A stretch of DNA of 64,000 nt from JAXDMU01 sp963762435 (GCA_963762435.1 CAVXLN010000022.1:1-64000); one strand, 5' to 3'. Positions 32,578-41,320 are shown, numbered from the stretch's first letter. Program-made: numbers and translations. The notes: generated by a model not told the origin, from the letters alone.

Positions 32578-34287
32578 ATGACCCCGCATGGTGAGGGAAC
32601 GGCAGAGCGGATGGGATCGGCACCGGCGGCTTATCCGGCGGCGGTCTCGTGGTCCGAGCCGTTCGAGGCGATTGCGGTCTCGGCCTTGCTCGACCGCAGC
32701 GTCGCCCGCTATGGCCAGCATCTCTGCCTCGATTTCCTCGACCGGAAATTCACCTATGCCGAGATTGGCCGCCTGGTCGATCGCGCCGCGCGCGGGCTGC
32801 AGGATCTGGGCCTCGCCAAGGGCGACCGGGTCGGGCTGTTCCTGCCCAATTGCCCCTATGCGGTGATCATGCTGTTCGCCGTGCTGAAGGCCGGCGGCAC
32901 GGCGGTCAATTTCAATCCGCTCTATACCGAGCACGAGGTGCGGCACCAGATCGAGGATTCGGGCGTGCGCTTCATGGCCACACTCGACCTCAAGGCGACA
33001 TATCCGAAGCTCGGCGCCATGCTGGACACGACCGGGCTCGAGAAGATCATCGTCTGCCCGATGGCGACGATCCTGCCGTTTCCGAAGAATTTGCTGTTCC
33101 CGCTGGCGCGGCGCAGCGAGATCGCCGCGATTCCGGCCGATGAACGGCATGTGAGCTTCGCCAAGCTGACGCGGAACCGCCAGGCGCCCGATCCCGTCGC
33201 CTGCGACCCGATCCGGGACGTGGCGCTCTTGCAATATACCGGCGGTACGACCGGCGTGCCCAAGGGTGCCATGCTGTCGCACCAGAATATCGTGGCGAAT
33301 TGCCAGCAATGCCTGCGCTGGTTCCCGCAGGCGAAGCTGGGCCATGAGAAGGTGCTGGCAGTGCTGCCCTTCTTCCATGTCTTCGCGCTGACGGTGGCCG
33401 AGATGGTCGGCATTGCCGGCGGGTTCGAGATCATCCTGTTGCCGCGCTTCGAGATGGTGCCGCTGCTGCAGGCGATCGAGCGCAAGCGGCCGACCATGTT
33501 CCCGGGTGTGCCGACGCTTTATACCGCGATCAATAATTCCAAGGATGTCGGCAAGTACGATCTCTCCTCGGTCCGCTACTGCCTGTCGGGCGGGGCGCCG
33601 CTGCCGCTCGAGGTGAAGGCGGAGTTCGAGAATCTCACCGGTTGCAAGCTCGCCGAAGGCTATGGCCTGAGCGAGACCTCGCCGGTGGTAAGCGCCAACC
33701 CGACGCTCGGCCTCAACAAGGCGGGCTCGATCGGGCTGCCGATGCCGGGCACGATCGTCGAGATCCTGGCACTCGACGGCTCGGACGCGGTCCTGCCGCC
33801 GGGCGAGCGCGGCGAGGTGTGCGTGCGCGGGCCGCAGGTGATGCTGGGCTATTGGCGCAATCCCGACGCCACCGCGAAGGTGCTGGAGCGTGGCAGGCTC
33901 AGGACCGGCGATGTCGGCTATGTCGATGAGGACGGGTACATTTTCCTGGTCGACCGGATCAAGGATCTGATCATCGCCGGGGGCTACAAGGTCTATCCGC
34001 GCAATGTCGAGGAGGCGATCTATACCCATCCGGCCGTCGCCGAATGCGTCGTGATCGGCGTGCCCGACCCCTATCGCGGGCAGACGGTGAAGGCCTTCGT
34101 GTCGCTGCGCGCCGGCATGGCGCTCGACGAGGCGGAGTTGTGCGCTTTCCTCAAGAACCGGCTGTCGGCGATCGAGATGCCGAAGCTGATCGAGTTCCGC
34201 GCTTCGCTGCCGAAGACGCCGATCGGCAAGCTGTCGAAGAAGGCGCTGCAGGATGAGGAGGCCGCCAAGCAGGCGGTAGCCTCGTGA
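32578..34287 (+). CDS. Long-chain fatty acid--CoA ligase
   Basis: 569-residue acyl-adenylate-forming enzyme. The ATP motif LLQYTGGTTGVPKGAMLSHQ is at about residue 218, EGYGLSETSPVV at about 365, and the hinge RIKDLIIAGGYKVYPRNVEE plus the catalytic Lys in TPIGKLSKKAL lie near the C-terminus. The YTGGTTG form is typical of FadD-like long-chain ligases. The start is ATG 32578, but ATG 32611 is also possible. It precedes the TonB-like gene by 25 bases and may be in one transcript with it. Activation feeds beta-oxidation or lipid synthesis. Confidence 0.92.
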   Translation: MTPHGEGTAERMGSAPAAYPAAVSWSEPFEAIAVSALLDRSVARYGQHLCLDFLDRKFTYAEIGRLVDRAARGLQDLGLAKGDRVGLFLPNCPYAVIMLFAVLKAGGTAVNFNPLYTEHEVRHQIEDSGVRFMATLDLKATYPKLGAMLDTTGLEKIIVCPMATILPFPKNLLFPLARRSEIAAIPADERHVSFAKLTRNRQAPDPVACDPIRDVALLQYTGGTTGVPKGAMLSHQNIVANCQQCLRWFPQAKLGHEKVLAVLPFFHVFALTVAEMVGIAGGFEIILLPRFEMVPLLQAIERKRPTMFPGVPTLYTAINNSKDVGKYDLSSVRYCLSGGAPLPLEVKAEFENLTGCKLAEGYGLSETSPVVSANPTLGLNKAGSIGLPMPGTIVEILALDGSDAVLPPGERGEVCVRGPQVMLGYWRNPDATAKVLERGRLRTGDVGYVDEDGYIFLVDRIKDLIIAGGYKVYPRNVEEAIYTHPAVAECVVIGVPDPYRGQTVKAFVSLRAGMALDEAELCAFLKNRLSAIEMPKLIEFRASLPKTPIGKLSKKALQDEEAAKQAVAS

Positions 34288-34312
34288 CGCGCTTACCGAT
34301 CGGACTCTGACC

Positions 34313-34999
34313 TTGGCCTATGGCTCCGACACCGGCGATCGCGCGCGCTCGGCCATCGGGCTCGGCGTCGCGATCACCGTGCATCTGGTGCTCATCGCCC
34401 TCTTCCTGACCTGGACGAACCAGGCCCGCCGCGGCATCGAGCGGCAGACGGTGGTGGTGATGGTGACGCCGCCCAAACCCACCCTGGTCGAGCCGCCGCC
34501 GCCCAAGGTCGTGCTGCCGGATATCCAGGTCCCGGTGGTGGCGCCGCCCGCCATCCCCGACGCCAACAACCCGGCGCAGCCGCCCGAGCGGAAGAGCAAT
34601 GACCAAGGGCCGCCCGTGCATTTCTTCGCCGGCGTCGGCAGCGCGCCGCAGGGGTTGACCGCGTCGAGCGGCGTCGGCGCCTACGCGCCGCGGGCACCGT
34701 CGGACTATGGCGACCAGGTCGCGGCGCGCGTCAATGGCGCCGGCACCGGGGCGGCGTCCGGCCCCAAGACCAACCAGGATTGCCTGATCAATTATCAGAT
34801 CACGATCGACAAGCGCGGCAATCTCCTGTCCTACAAGATCGAGCCCTGCACCTCGGCGCTGGTCAATGCCACGGCCGAGGCGCGGATCAAGGCCGCCGCC
34901 CCCTACCCGCCGCCGCCCGATACGGGGGCCACGACCTACACGATCTATCGCAGCCAGGTCTTTCACTACGACCCAGCCCTGGGGAAGCCCGCCAAGTGA
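34313..34999 (+). CDS. TonB-like envelope protein
   Basis: 228-residue bitopic protein. One N-terminal membrane helix (IGLGVAITVHLVLIALFLTW) is followed by a Pro-rich periplasmic linker (PPKPTLVEPPPPKVVLP and similar, residues about 50-95). The C-terminal domain has ITIDKRGNLLSYKIEPCTSA and AAPYPPPPDTG, resembling TonB_C folds. Two cysteines (QDC, EPC) could form a disulfide. No exbB/exbD is nearby. The start is TTG at 34313, since no in-frame ATG is close. Its stop overlaps the GTG of the LprI/ankyrin lipoprotein, so the two are translationally coupled and may interact across the periplasm. Confidence 0.7.
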   Translation: MAYGSDTGDRARSAIGLGVAITVHLVLIALFLTWTNQARRGIERQTVVVMVTPPKPTLVEPPPPKVVLPDIQVPVVAPPAIPDANNPAQPPERKSNDQGPPVHFFAGVGSAPQGLTASSGVGAYAPRAPSDYGDQVAARVNGAGTGAASGPKTNQDCLINYQITIDKRGNLLSYKIEPCTSALVNATAEARIKAAAPYPPPPDTGATTYTIYRSQVFHYDPALGKPAK

Positions 35000-37068
35000 A
35001 ACTTTCCGCCTTTTGCCGCTTGGTTCTCGGGACCATGCTGCTGCCGACGCTGCTGGCCGCCTGTACCTTCGGACGCAATACCGAGGTGCCGCATGAAGCC
35101 CCGGTGGAGAAGCCGCTGGTGTTCGTGGCGCGCCCGTTCAATCCGAGCTTCGATTGCGTCGAGGCCGCCTCGGTCGTCCAGGACGAGGTGTGCGGCAGCA
35201 AGCTTCTGTCCGAGCTCGATGTCGCGATGGCGAATGCCTATCACCGGGCGGTCCGGCAATCGGACCTGATCGGCCGCGAACGGCTGGTGGCCCTGCAGAC
35301 GCGCTGGCTGATCGATCGCCGCACCGCCTGCAACCTGCCGGATGAACGGCGCAAGGAACAGGTCGCCGATCCAGCGGCCGAAGCCTGCCTCGGCCAGCTC
35401 TATCGGGAGCGCAGTGCGGTCCTGGCCGCGTGGCCGTCCTCGGCGCCGCACCGCGTCACGGGCAACCGCCCGATCGCGGCCTATGTCGAGATCCGCGGCG
35501 GCGATTACCGCGATCAAGGCCTGTGCAGCGCCTTGCAGCAGAAGCTGGAAGCGTCGATCCAGCGCTATGGCGATCTCGATCCGGCCCATATCGAAGGGGC
35601 CGCCGAGATCGCGGGGACGAGCGGCACCGTTGCCGCCGCGCGCAACTACGCCGTCGCGGTCTATGAGGGCAATGCCGACAAAAGCTTCCAGCTGCGAGCC
35701 CGCGCGCTGCGCGTCGGCAGCGAGACGGCGATCGACCAGACCATCCTCGGCGCCTGGATCAAGAAGCAGACCAATTCCGGCGGGCGCTTCTTCACCGCCA
35801 CCTCGGACACCAAGGATTTCGCCAGCCTCGATGTCTTCTCGTATCAGAGCCGCGTGCTGGCGCTGGCGGTCGAGCCCTGGGGCTTCTTCTCGCCCGCCTC
35901 GATCGGCGAATCCTCCTATGCTGCCCTCTACGAGATCGAAAACGGCGGACGGACGGAACCGCTCTGCCTCTTCAAGACCTATTCCCGGCCGCCGGCCCAT
36001 GGCGCCTTCGACGCGCTCGCGGGCTTGAATGCGCTCAAGGCGAAGCTCACGCAACTCGCCGGCAATCCTTCCGGCGATCTCGCGCCCAATGACCGGCGCG
36101 AGGCGCATCTTCTCAATGACGATCTCACCTGGACGCTGCTCAATCTGCCGCTCATCGGCGTCGGCGAGGAGGTGCAGGATGGCTGGGCCGGCTGGATCCG
36201 GCACTGGCACGATGCGAGCTTGGATGCGCTTTTCCAATGGTCCGAGCGGGATCTCGGCACCAAGGCGCTCTATCACCAGCTGATCCCGCTGATGCGGCCC
36301 GCACGCGACGAACTGATCGCGACATTCCGCGAGACGGAAGGCTTGCGGCCCGACGAGGCTCAGGATGCGGCCGATCTCGTGCTGATGGCGCTCACGGCCG
36401 AGATGATCGGCACCTATCCCGGCAGTTCGTCCGTGCTGGCCGAGAACCCGGCGACGCTCGGCAATTACCGGCCGCGTTTCGCGGTGGCACCGCAGGAAGG
36501 CGATCTCGAGGCCGGCCGGCCGATCGCCAGCCTGCACAGCGCCGTGCTGAACCAGGCGCCGCCCGACGTGATCCGGGATTTCATCGCGTATGAGTATCTG
36601 AAGCCCGGCCATCCTCATTCGCGCGGGGCCGATGGCGAAACCTCGCTGCTGGCGGCGCAAGGCAATCCCGAGCTCATCCGCGCACTCCTCCAGGCCGGCG
36701 CCGATCCGAGCGAGGCGGATGCGGCCCATCGCACGCCGCTGCTGACGGCCGTGCGCGCGGGCGAAACCGATCTCGTGCACCGCATGCTGCAGGGGGGTGC
36801 CGATCCCTCGGCCACGACAGTCGATTGGACCGGTGCCGGGCCGTCGGGCATGCCGATGCCGGAACGCACGGTGGCAGGTGGCGACAGCGCGCTCGCCTTC
36901 GCGGTCGGCAAGGCAGATCAGCCGCTTATCACCATGCTGGTCCAGGATTATCGCCCACGCGAGCAAGCCCAGACCGGCGGCCGGCCACCGGCGTGCGATG
37001 CGATCGCGGTGAACCGGACGATCCCGCAGGGGGTGAGGGATTCCGTCATGGCGGGGGTGTGCCGGTAG
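34996..37068 (+). CDS. Lipoprotein with LprI-like domain and C-terminal ankyrin repeats
   Basis: 690 residues from GTG 34996, overlapping the upstream stop (GTGA). A lipoprotein signal ends in the lipobox LLAAC (about 23). Residues about 40-140 resemble the LprI lysozyme-inhibitor domain (FNPSFDCVEAASVVQDEVCG, LLSELDVAMANAYHRAV, LQTRWLIDRRTACNL). A long helical middle region has no recognised family. The C-terminus (about 545-640) holds ankyrin repeats (GETSLLAAQGNPELIRALLQ, AGADPSEADAAHRTPLLTAV, GETDLVHRMLQGGADPS). Such a fusion exposed in the periplasm suggests binding of cell-wall hydrolases or proteins. Coupling to the TonB-like gene is notable. Confidence 0.78.
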   Translation: MKLSAFCRLVLGTMLLPTLLAACTFGRNTEVPHEAPVEKPLVFVARPFNPSFDCVEAASVVQDEVCGSKLLSELDVAMANAYHRAVRQSDLIGRERLVALQTRWLIDRRTACNLPDERRKEQVADPAAEACLGQLYRERSAVLAAWPSSAPHRVTGNRPIAAYVEIRGGDYRDQGLCSALQQKLEASIQRYGDLDPAHIEGAAEIAGTSGTVAAARNYAVAVYEGNADKSFQLRARALRVGSETAIDQTILGAWIKKQTNSGGRFFTATSDTKDFASLDVFSYQSRVLALAVEPWGFFSPASIGESSYAALYEIENGGRTEPLCLFKTYSRPPAHGAFDALAGLNALKAKLTQLAGNPSGDLAPNDRREAHLLNDDLTWTLLNLPLIGVGEEVQDGWAGWIRHWHDASLDALFQWSERDLGTKALYHQLIPLMRPARDELIATFRETEGLRPDEAQDAADLVLMALTAEMIGTYPGSSSVLAENPATLGNYRPRFAVAPQEGDLEAGRPIASLHSAVLNQAPPDVIRDFIAYEYLKPGHPHSRGADGETSLLAAQGNPELIRALLQAGADPSEADAAHRTPLLTAVRAGETDLVHRMLQGGADPSATTVDWTGAGPSGMPMPERTVAGGDSALAFAVGKADQPLITMLVQDYRPREQAQTGGRPPACDAIAVNRTIPQGVRDSVMAGVCR

Positions 37069-37126
37069 CCTTTATTTCCTCACACACCGAACGGGCGAGA
37101 GTTCATTCCTCCCACTCCGCCCGACA

Positions 37127-37244
37127 GCGTTCACACATCAGTTTTCGTCATGGCCGGGCTTGTCCCGGCCAGCCACGTCGGGACGTGGGGAACATCGTCT
37201 TCAAGCGAAATCGGCGTCGGCCCGACGTGGATCACCGGGACAAG
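37127..37244. repeat. REP-like palindromes, left flank of the insertion sequence
   Basis: Holds TGGCCGGG-CTTGT-CCCGGCCA (37151-37171), CCACGTC-GG-GACGTGG (37173-37188) and the half-palindrome ATCACCGGG (37231-37239) plus ACAAG. An outer arm GCGTTCACACATC (37127-37139) pairs with GATGTGTGAACGC at 38984-38996 beyond the insertion sequence. This is a common alphaproteobacterial intergenic palindrome type. Confidence 0.75.
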
Positions 37245-37312
37245 ATGCTATGGGGGTCGGCGGCCGCGGTTATTATCCTGTTGGTTCGCCAAAACCTGAG
37301 CAGGATAGTTCG

Positions 37313-38473
37313 ATGACGAGGATAGATCCGCCGCCTTCCGCGGCCGCCTTTGACCACGATAGCACGTTGGTGCTGGCTCTTGAATTGAGCGGCAAGTCTT
37401 GGGAGGTCGGCGCTGTCGTGCCCGGCGTGGCGCGTCGACCGAAGCGCGGGATTGAACCGCGGGATATTTCTGCGTTGCTGCAAGCGATCAGCCGGTGGCG
37501 GGCAGAGGCGCACGCGGGCGGGCGGCAGATCGCGCGGGTGGTATTGGCTTATGAGGCTGGCCGCGACGGGTTCTGGATTGCGCGCGCTCTCGCGGGCCAT
37601 GGGATCGAGGTGCATGTCATGCACCCGGCGAGCATTCCGGTGGAACGGCAGGGCCGACGCGCGAAGACCGACCGGCTCGATCTCGACATGCTGCTTCGCA
37701 CGCTGCTGGCCTGGCTGCGGGGTGAGCCGCGGGTCTGTTCGATGGTTAGAGTGCCGGCGGTCGCGGAGGAGGATGCGCGGCGGCCGGGGCGTGAACGCGA
37801 GGCGCTGATCGGCGAGCGGATCGCGGTGGAGAACCGGATCGAGAACCTGCTCTGCCTGCACGGTGTCGTGGGCTTCAAGCCGCGCCTGAAAAAGGCGGTT
37901 GAGCGCTTGGAGGAGCTGCGCGACTGGTCCGGATCGCCGCTGCCGCCCCAGTTGATGGAGGAGCTGCGGCGGCTGATGCGCCGCCAGCGCCTTATGAGCG
38001 AGCAACTGGCCGAGTTGGAGGCCGCGCGTGACGCGCTCGTCGCCACCCCCGATCCAGATCGCGAAACGCGGATGATTCGGCTGCTGACGCTGGTCCTGGG
38101 GCTCGGCGTCGAGACGGCGACGACACTGGTGCGCGAAGTCCTGTGCCGCCCCTTCCGCGACCGCCGGGCGCTCGCGTCTTTCACCGGCCTCGCCGGCACC
38201 CCCTTCATGAGCGGCAAGACCGAGCGCGAACAGGGCATCGGCAAGACCGGCAATCCGCGGGTGCGGCGCATCATCATGCAATTGGTCTGGCGCTGGCTGC
38301 GCTTCCAGCCAGAAAGCATCTTGAGCCGCTGGTTTGCCGAACGCACCGGCGGCGCCAAGGGGCGGATCCGCAAGATCATGGCCGTAGCACTCGCCCGCAA
38401 GCTGCTGGTGGCGCTCTGGCGCTACGTCACCCAGGGCATCGTGCTCGACGGCGCGATTATCGCAGCCGCCTGA
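37313..38473 (+). CDS. IS110 family transposase (RNA-guided DEDD recombinase)
   Basis: 386-residue recombinase. The N-terminal RuvC-like DEDD domain has LVLALELSGKSWEVGAV (first acidic position as Glu), RVVLAYEAGRDGFWIARAL (second), and KTDRLDLDMLLRTLLAW (final Asp pair). The C-terminal Transposase_20 domain has LTLVLGLGVETATTLV, ASFTGLAGTPFMSGKTER and GIGKTGNPRVRRIIMQ, including the catalytic Ser region. The gene is intact. IS110/IS1111 transposases use an element-encoded bridge (seek) RNA to choose targets; the long 3' arm is where IS1111-group elements encode it. Confidence 0.9.
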   Translation: MTRIDPPPSAAAFDHDSTLVLALELSGKSWEVGAVVPGVARRPKRGIEPRDISALLQAISRWRAEAHAGGRQIARVVLAYEAGRDGFWIARALAGHGIEVHVMHPASIPVERQGRRAKTDRLDLDMLLRTLLAWLRGEPRVCSMVRVPAVAEEDARRPGREREALIGERIAVENRIENLLCLHGVVGFKPRLKKAVERLEELRDWSGSPLPPQLMEELRRLMRRQRLMSEQLAELEAARDALVATPDPDRETRMIRLLTLVLGLGVETATTLVREVLCRPFRDRRALASFTGLAGTPFMSGKTEREQGIGKTGNPRVRRIIMQLVWRWLRFQPESILSRWFAERTGGAKGRIRKIMAVALARKLLVALWRYVTQGIVLDGAIIAAA

Positions 38474-38945
38474 TCCAACCGGAACAATCGATAAAAGACG
38501 CCAACACGATCCGATGAAGGAGGCGCCAGATCGGGGTTGAGACCCGAAACCAACCAGGGTGGGCAGGTTGCCGTGCCGGACTATGGCTGAAACACGCCGC
38601 GGACAAGATTGGTCCTGCCCCCCTGGCCCCGAGCAGCCCAGCGAATAGGGCATCATGGTTCGGAGCCTCCGCTCCACCGGATACGAGCTTGCAGGCCGAC
38701 CACGGTCTGAGCAAAGCGGGGCAGCCCTGGTTGGAAAGGATCAGCAACCCCCAGACCAGCTCCAAGCCCCCTGTCTGGCAGAAGATCCCTCAAGGACGCC
38801 AAAGACGCCGCTCCGCGGTGGCCTGCGGCCATCCTTGACCGATCCTCCACCAGACAGCCCCAAAACCGCACGGTCGGGACGAAGAGACGGCCTCAACGAT
38901 CAAACAAAGGGATAACCTATGACCAAATCTACCCTTGACACCAAA
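38474..38945 (+). ncRNA. Candidate bridge/seek RNA region of the IS1111-like element
   Basis: About 470 bases after the transposase stop carry no credible protein and are rich in short GC stems (for example GCCGGAC/GTCC-type pairs and CCGCTCCGCGGTGG). Two segments resemble guide loops: ACCCCCA (38747-38753) repeats the right-end sequence, and CGGGACGAAG (38875-38884) resembles the target half CGGGACAAG (37236-37244). Boundaries of the RNA are unknown. The call rests on element architecture. Confidence 0.5.
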
Positions 38946-38958
38946 ACCCCCATACGAG

Positions 38959-38996
38959 CCCGGTGATGACCGTGAGGTCATAAGATGTGTGAACGC
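38959..38996. repeat. Right half of the REP palindrome interrupted by the IS
   Basis: CCCGGTGAT (38959-38967) completes ATCACCGGG-ACAAG from 37231-37244. GATGTGTGAACGC (38984-38996) completes the outer 13-bp arm from 37127-37139. Rejoined, the empty site is one nested palindromic intergenic element. Confidence 0.75.
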
Positions 38997-39001
38997 CGTA
39001 C

Positions 39002-39346
39002 CTACTCCGTCGGCGAACTCGGCGGTGTGCCGCCCCGCTCCGCCACCGCCGTCGCGAACGCGGTGATGAAGAGCGCGTAGAAACCCGCCACCATGAAGGA
39101 GACGAAGAACGGCATGGGCGGGCGCCGGTCGGTCAGGATGGTGAGGAAGACGAGGAAGCTTGGCAGCACCAGCGCGAAGCGCGGCAGGATCGCCCAGCGC
39201 CGCGCCGCGGCGGCGAGCGCGAAGATGAGGCCGAGCGCCACGGCTTCGCCGAGATCGACCAGCGGATTCTGCACATCCAGCGGCCGCTCGCTCAAGCCGC
39301 CCAGGATGAAGGCCGCCAGCCCGGCGCCGAGAATGAACTGAAACAT
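39002..39346 (-). CDS. Small membrane protein, 114 aa
   Basis: Inner-membrane protein with about four hydrophobic segments: FQFILGAGLAAFILGGL, LGEAVALGLIFALAAAARRW, FALVLPSFLVFLTILTD and FFVSFMVAGFYALFITAFATA. No family is recognised. It lies 28 bases upstream of the DUF167 gene's stop on the same strand, so it is the last gene of a DctA, DUF167, membrane protein run. The outer arm of the REP element ends just beyond its stop codon and may serve as terminator. Confidence 0.6.
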   Translation of the reverse strand: MFQFILGAGLAAFILGGLSERPLDVQNPLVDLGEAVALGLIFALAAAARRWAILPRFALVLPSFLVFLTILTDRRPPMPFFVSFMVAGFYALFITAFATAVAERGGTPPSSPTE

Positions 39347-39374
39347 GGCGGCACTCCGACCATCTAGCGAGAAA

Positions 39375-39689
39375 CTACCCCGCCTCGATCATCGCCCGCA
39401 AGCGGGCCAGGAGGTCGGCGCTGTCGCCCATGATCTCCAGCAGCTTGAGCCGCCCGGTCTCGCCCGAGCGGATCCGGATATCGGCCTTCCGAAGGCCGAG
39501 CCGTAGGCTCAGGAATTCGGCCAGCGCCTTGTTGGCTGCCCCCTCGACCGGCGGGGCGCGGAGCCGTACCTGCAGCGCCGGCTTGCCGTCGGCGCCCGCC
39601 ATCACCCCGTCGAACTTGTTCTCCGCCGCGCGCGGCGTCACACGGACTGCGAGCCGGACTCCGCCTTCGATCGCCGTGAAGGGATCCAC
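39375..39689 (-). CDS. DUF167 (YggU-like) protein
   Basis: 104-residue protein of the YggU/DUF167 family, an alpha/beta fold of unknown biochemical role that is widely conserved. Signature segments are GVRLAVRVTPRAAENKFDGV, LQVRLRAPPVEGAANKALAE and IRIRSGETGRLKLLEI. It starts at GTG 39689, directly after the dctA stop (TGAGTG), so it is coupled to the transporter gene. Confidence 0.87.
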   Translation of the reverse strand: MDPFTAIEGGVRLAVRVTPRAAENKFDGVMAGADGKPALQVRLRAPPVEGAANKALAEFLSLRLGLRKADIRIRSGETGRLKLLEIMGDSADLLARLRAMIEAG

Positions 39690-40985
39690 TCAGACCGGCA
39701 GCCGCTCCATCTCCTCGCCGAAGGCGACCGGATGGGCCATCGCCTTGTGGAGCTTGGCGCGGTCGAGCTCGCCTTCCCAGCGGCTGATCACGACGGTGGC
39801 GACGCCGTTGCCGACGAGGTTGGTCAAGGCCCGGCATTCGCTCATGAATTTGTCGATGCCGAGGATGATGGCGAGCGACGTGATCGGAATGTCGGGGATG
39901 ATCGAAAGCGTCGCCGCCAAGGTGACGAAGCCCGCACCGGTGACGCCCGACGCGCCTTTGGAGGTCAGCATGGCGACGGCGAGCACGGTCGCCTCCTGCC
40001 CGATCGTCAGATGCGTGTTGGTCGCCTGGGCCAGGAACAGGGTCGCCAGCGTCATATAGATGTTGGTGCCGTCGAGATTGAAGCTGTAGCCGGTCGGGAT
40101 GACCAGGCCCACGACCGATTTCGACGCCCCCAGCCCCTCCATCTTGGCGAGCATGTGCGGCAGCACCGTCTCGGACGAGCTGGTGCCGAGCACGATCAGG
40201 AGCTCGTCCTTGATATAGGCGATGAAGCGCAGGATCGAGAAGCCGAAGGCGGCCGCGATGGCGCCCAGCACCACCAGCACGAACAGGAGGGACGCGATGT
40301 AGAAGGTGACGATGAGGAAGCCCAAATGGGCGAGCGAGCCCAGGCCGAAGGAGCCGATCGTGAACGCCATGGCGCCGAACGCGCCGATCGGCGCCACATG
40401 CACGATCATGCCGATGATGCGGAAGAACATCTTGCCGGCGAGATCGATGCCGTGGGCGATCGGCTTGCCGACCTCCCCCATATTGGCGATGGCGAAGCCG
40501 CTCAGGATCGCGACCAGCAGCACCTGCAGCAAATCGCCCTTGGCCAGCGAGTCGAAATAGGAGCCGGGAATGATGCCGAGCAGATGGGCGATGAAGCTGT
40601 CTTCGTGGGCGCGCGTGACGTAACTCGCGACCGCCTTCGGATCGAGCGTCGAGGGATCGATATTGAACCCAGCGCCCGGCTGCAGCACCTCGCCGACCAG
40701 AAGCCCGATCGCGAGTGCCAGCGTCGAGACCGCCTCGAAATAGATGAGCGTCTTGGCGCCGACCCGGCCGACCTTGGTCATATCGCCGATAGAGGCGATG
40801 CCATGGACGACGGTGCAGAAGATCGCCGGCGCGATCATCATCTTGATCAGCCCGATGAAGCCGTCGCCCAGCCATTTCACGGACTTGCCGACATCGGGAT
40901 AGAAATGTCCGACCACGACGCCGAGCGCGATCGCGATCAGCACCTGAATGTACAGAACGCGATACCAAGGCCTGCCGGCGGTCAT
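39690..40985 (-). CDS. dctA: C4-dicarboxylate:cation symporter DctA
   Basis: Inner-membrane DAACS-family symporter for succinate, fumarate and malate. From ATG 40985 the length is 431, normal for DctA. Visible signs are LGVVVGHFYPDVGKSVKWLG at the N-terminus, the serine-rich loop LGTSSSETVLPHML, GLVIPTGYSFNLDGTNIYMT (the glutamate-transporter NMDGT-like motif) and IILGIDKFMSECRALTN (substrate-binding Asp/Arg). The start may be ATG 41006. No dctBD two-component genes are nearby. DUF167 follows directly. Confidence 0.93.
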   Translation of the reverse strand: MTAGRPWYRVLYIQVLIAIALGVVVGHFYPDVGKSVKWLGDGFIGLIKMMIAPAIFCTVVHGIASIGDMTKVGRVGAKTLIYFEAVSTLALAIGLLVGEVLQPGAGFNIDPSTLDPKAVASYVTRAHEDSFIAHLLGIIPGSYFDSLAKGDLLQVLLVAILSGFAIANMGEVGKPIAHGIDLAGKMFFRIIGMIVHVAPIGAFGAMAFTIGSFGLGSLAHLGFLIVTFYIASLLFVLVVLGAIAAAFGFSILRFIAYIKDELLIVLGTSSSETVLPHMLAKMEGLGASKSVVGLVIPTGYSFNLDGTNIYMTLATLFLAQATNTHLTIGQEATVLAVAMLTSKGASGVTGAGFVTLAATLSIIPDIPITSLAIILGIDKFMSECRALTNLVGNGVATVVISRWEGELDRAKLHKAMAHPVAFGEEMERLPV

Positions 40986-41094
40986 GATCGTCAATCCCCT
41001 GCCCAAGATTCTCTGCGCGCGGACCGTAACAGCGGGTCAGCACCGGAGGCAAGAGACTGGGGTTCGAGAGCTATCTGTGGTTTTGGGATTCGGC

Positions 41095-41268
41095 TTACGC
41101 CGCGCAGCTGGGATCCCGCGCTTCCCGGTCGCGCTCGCAGCGATCGGCCAGCGCATCATATTCGCGGGCCGCGGTTTCCAGGACCGCGATCACATCGGGC
41201 TGATGCATAGCCTCGGCAAGGCGCCGGGCTTGATCCGCCAACTTACGGTAGTGCGATGCGTCGAACAT
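41095..41268 (-). CDS. Small helical protein, 57 aa
   Basis: From ATG 41268 it encodes MFDASHYRKLADQARRLAEA, then VIAVLETAAREYDALADRCE. This is an amphipathic two-helix protein of a kind that recurs as short conserved hypotheticals in alphaproteobacteria (YRxLAxxARxLAxA, YDxLAxRxE). The role is unknown. The frame continues to 41298 without a better start. Confidence 0.6.
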   Translation of the reverse strand: MFDASHYRKLADQARRLAEAMHQPDVIAVLETAAREYDALADRCERDREARDPSCAA

Positions 41269-41320
41269 GTCGGATTCTAGACACTGAGGAGTTAACAACT
41301 CGTTTACGCGATACCTTAAA

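Larger units (their letters stand above)
37245..38958 (+). mobile_element. IS110-family insertion sequence, IS1111-like group
   Basis: About 1.71 kb with a single DEDD transposase gene (37313-38473), a short left arm (about 68 bases) and a long right arm (about 485 bases). Subterminal inverted repeats TATGGGGGT (37249-37257) and ACCCCCATA (38946-38954) are the IS1111-group hallmark. There is no target duplication beyond a shared AG (37243-37244 and 38957-38958). The ends split the REP hairpin ATCACCGGG-ACAAG-CCCGGTGAT exactly in its loop side, which defines the boundaries to within two bases. Confidence 0.85.
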
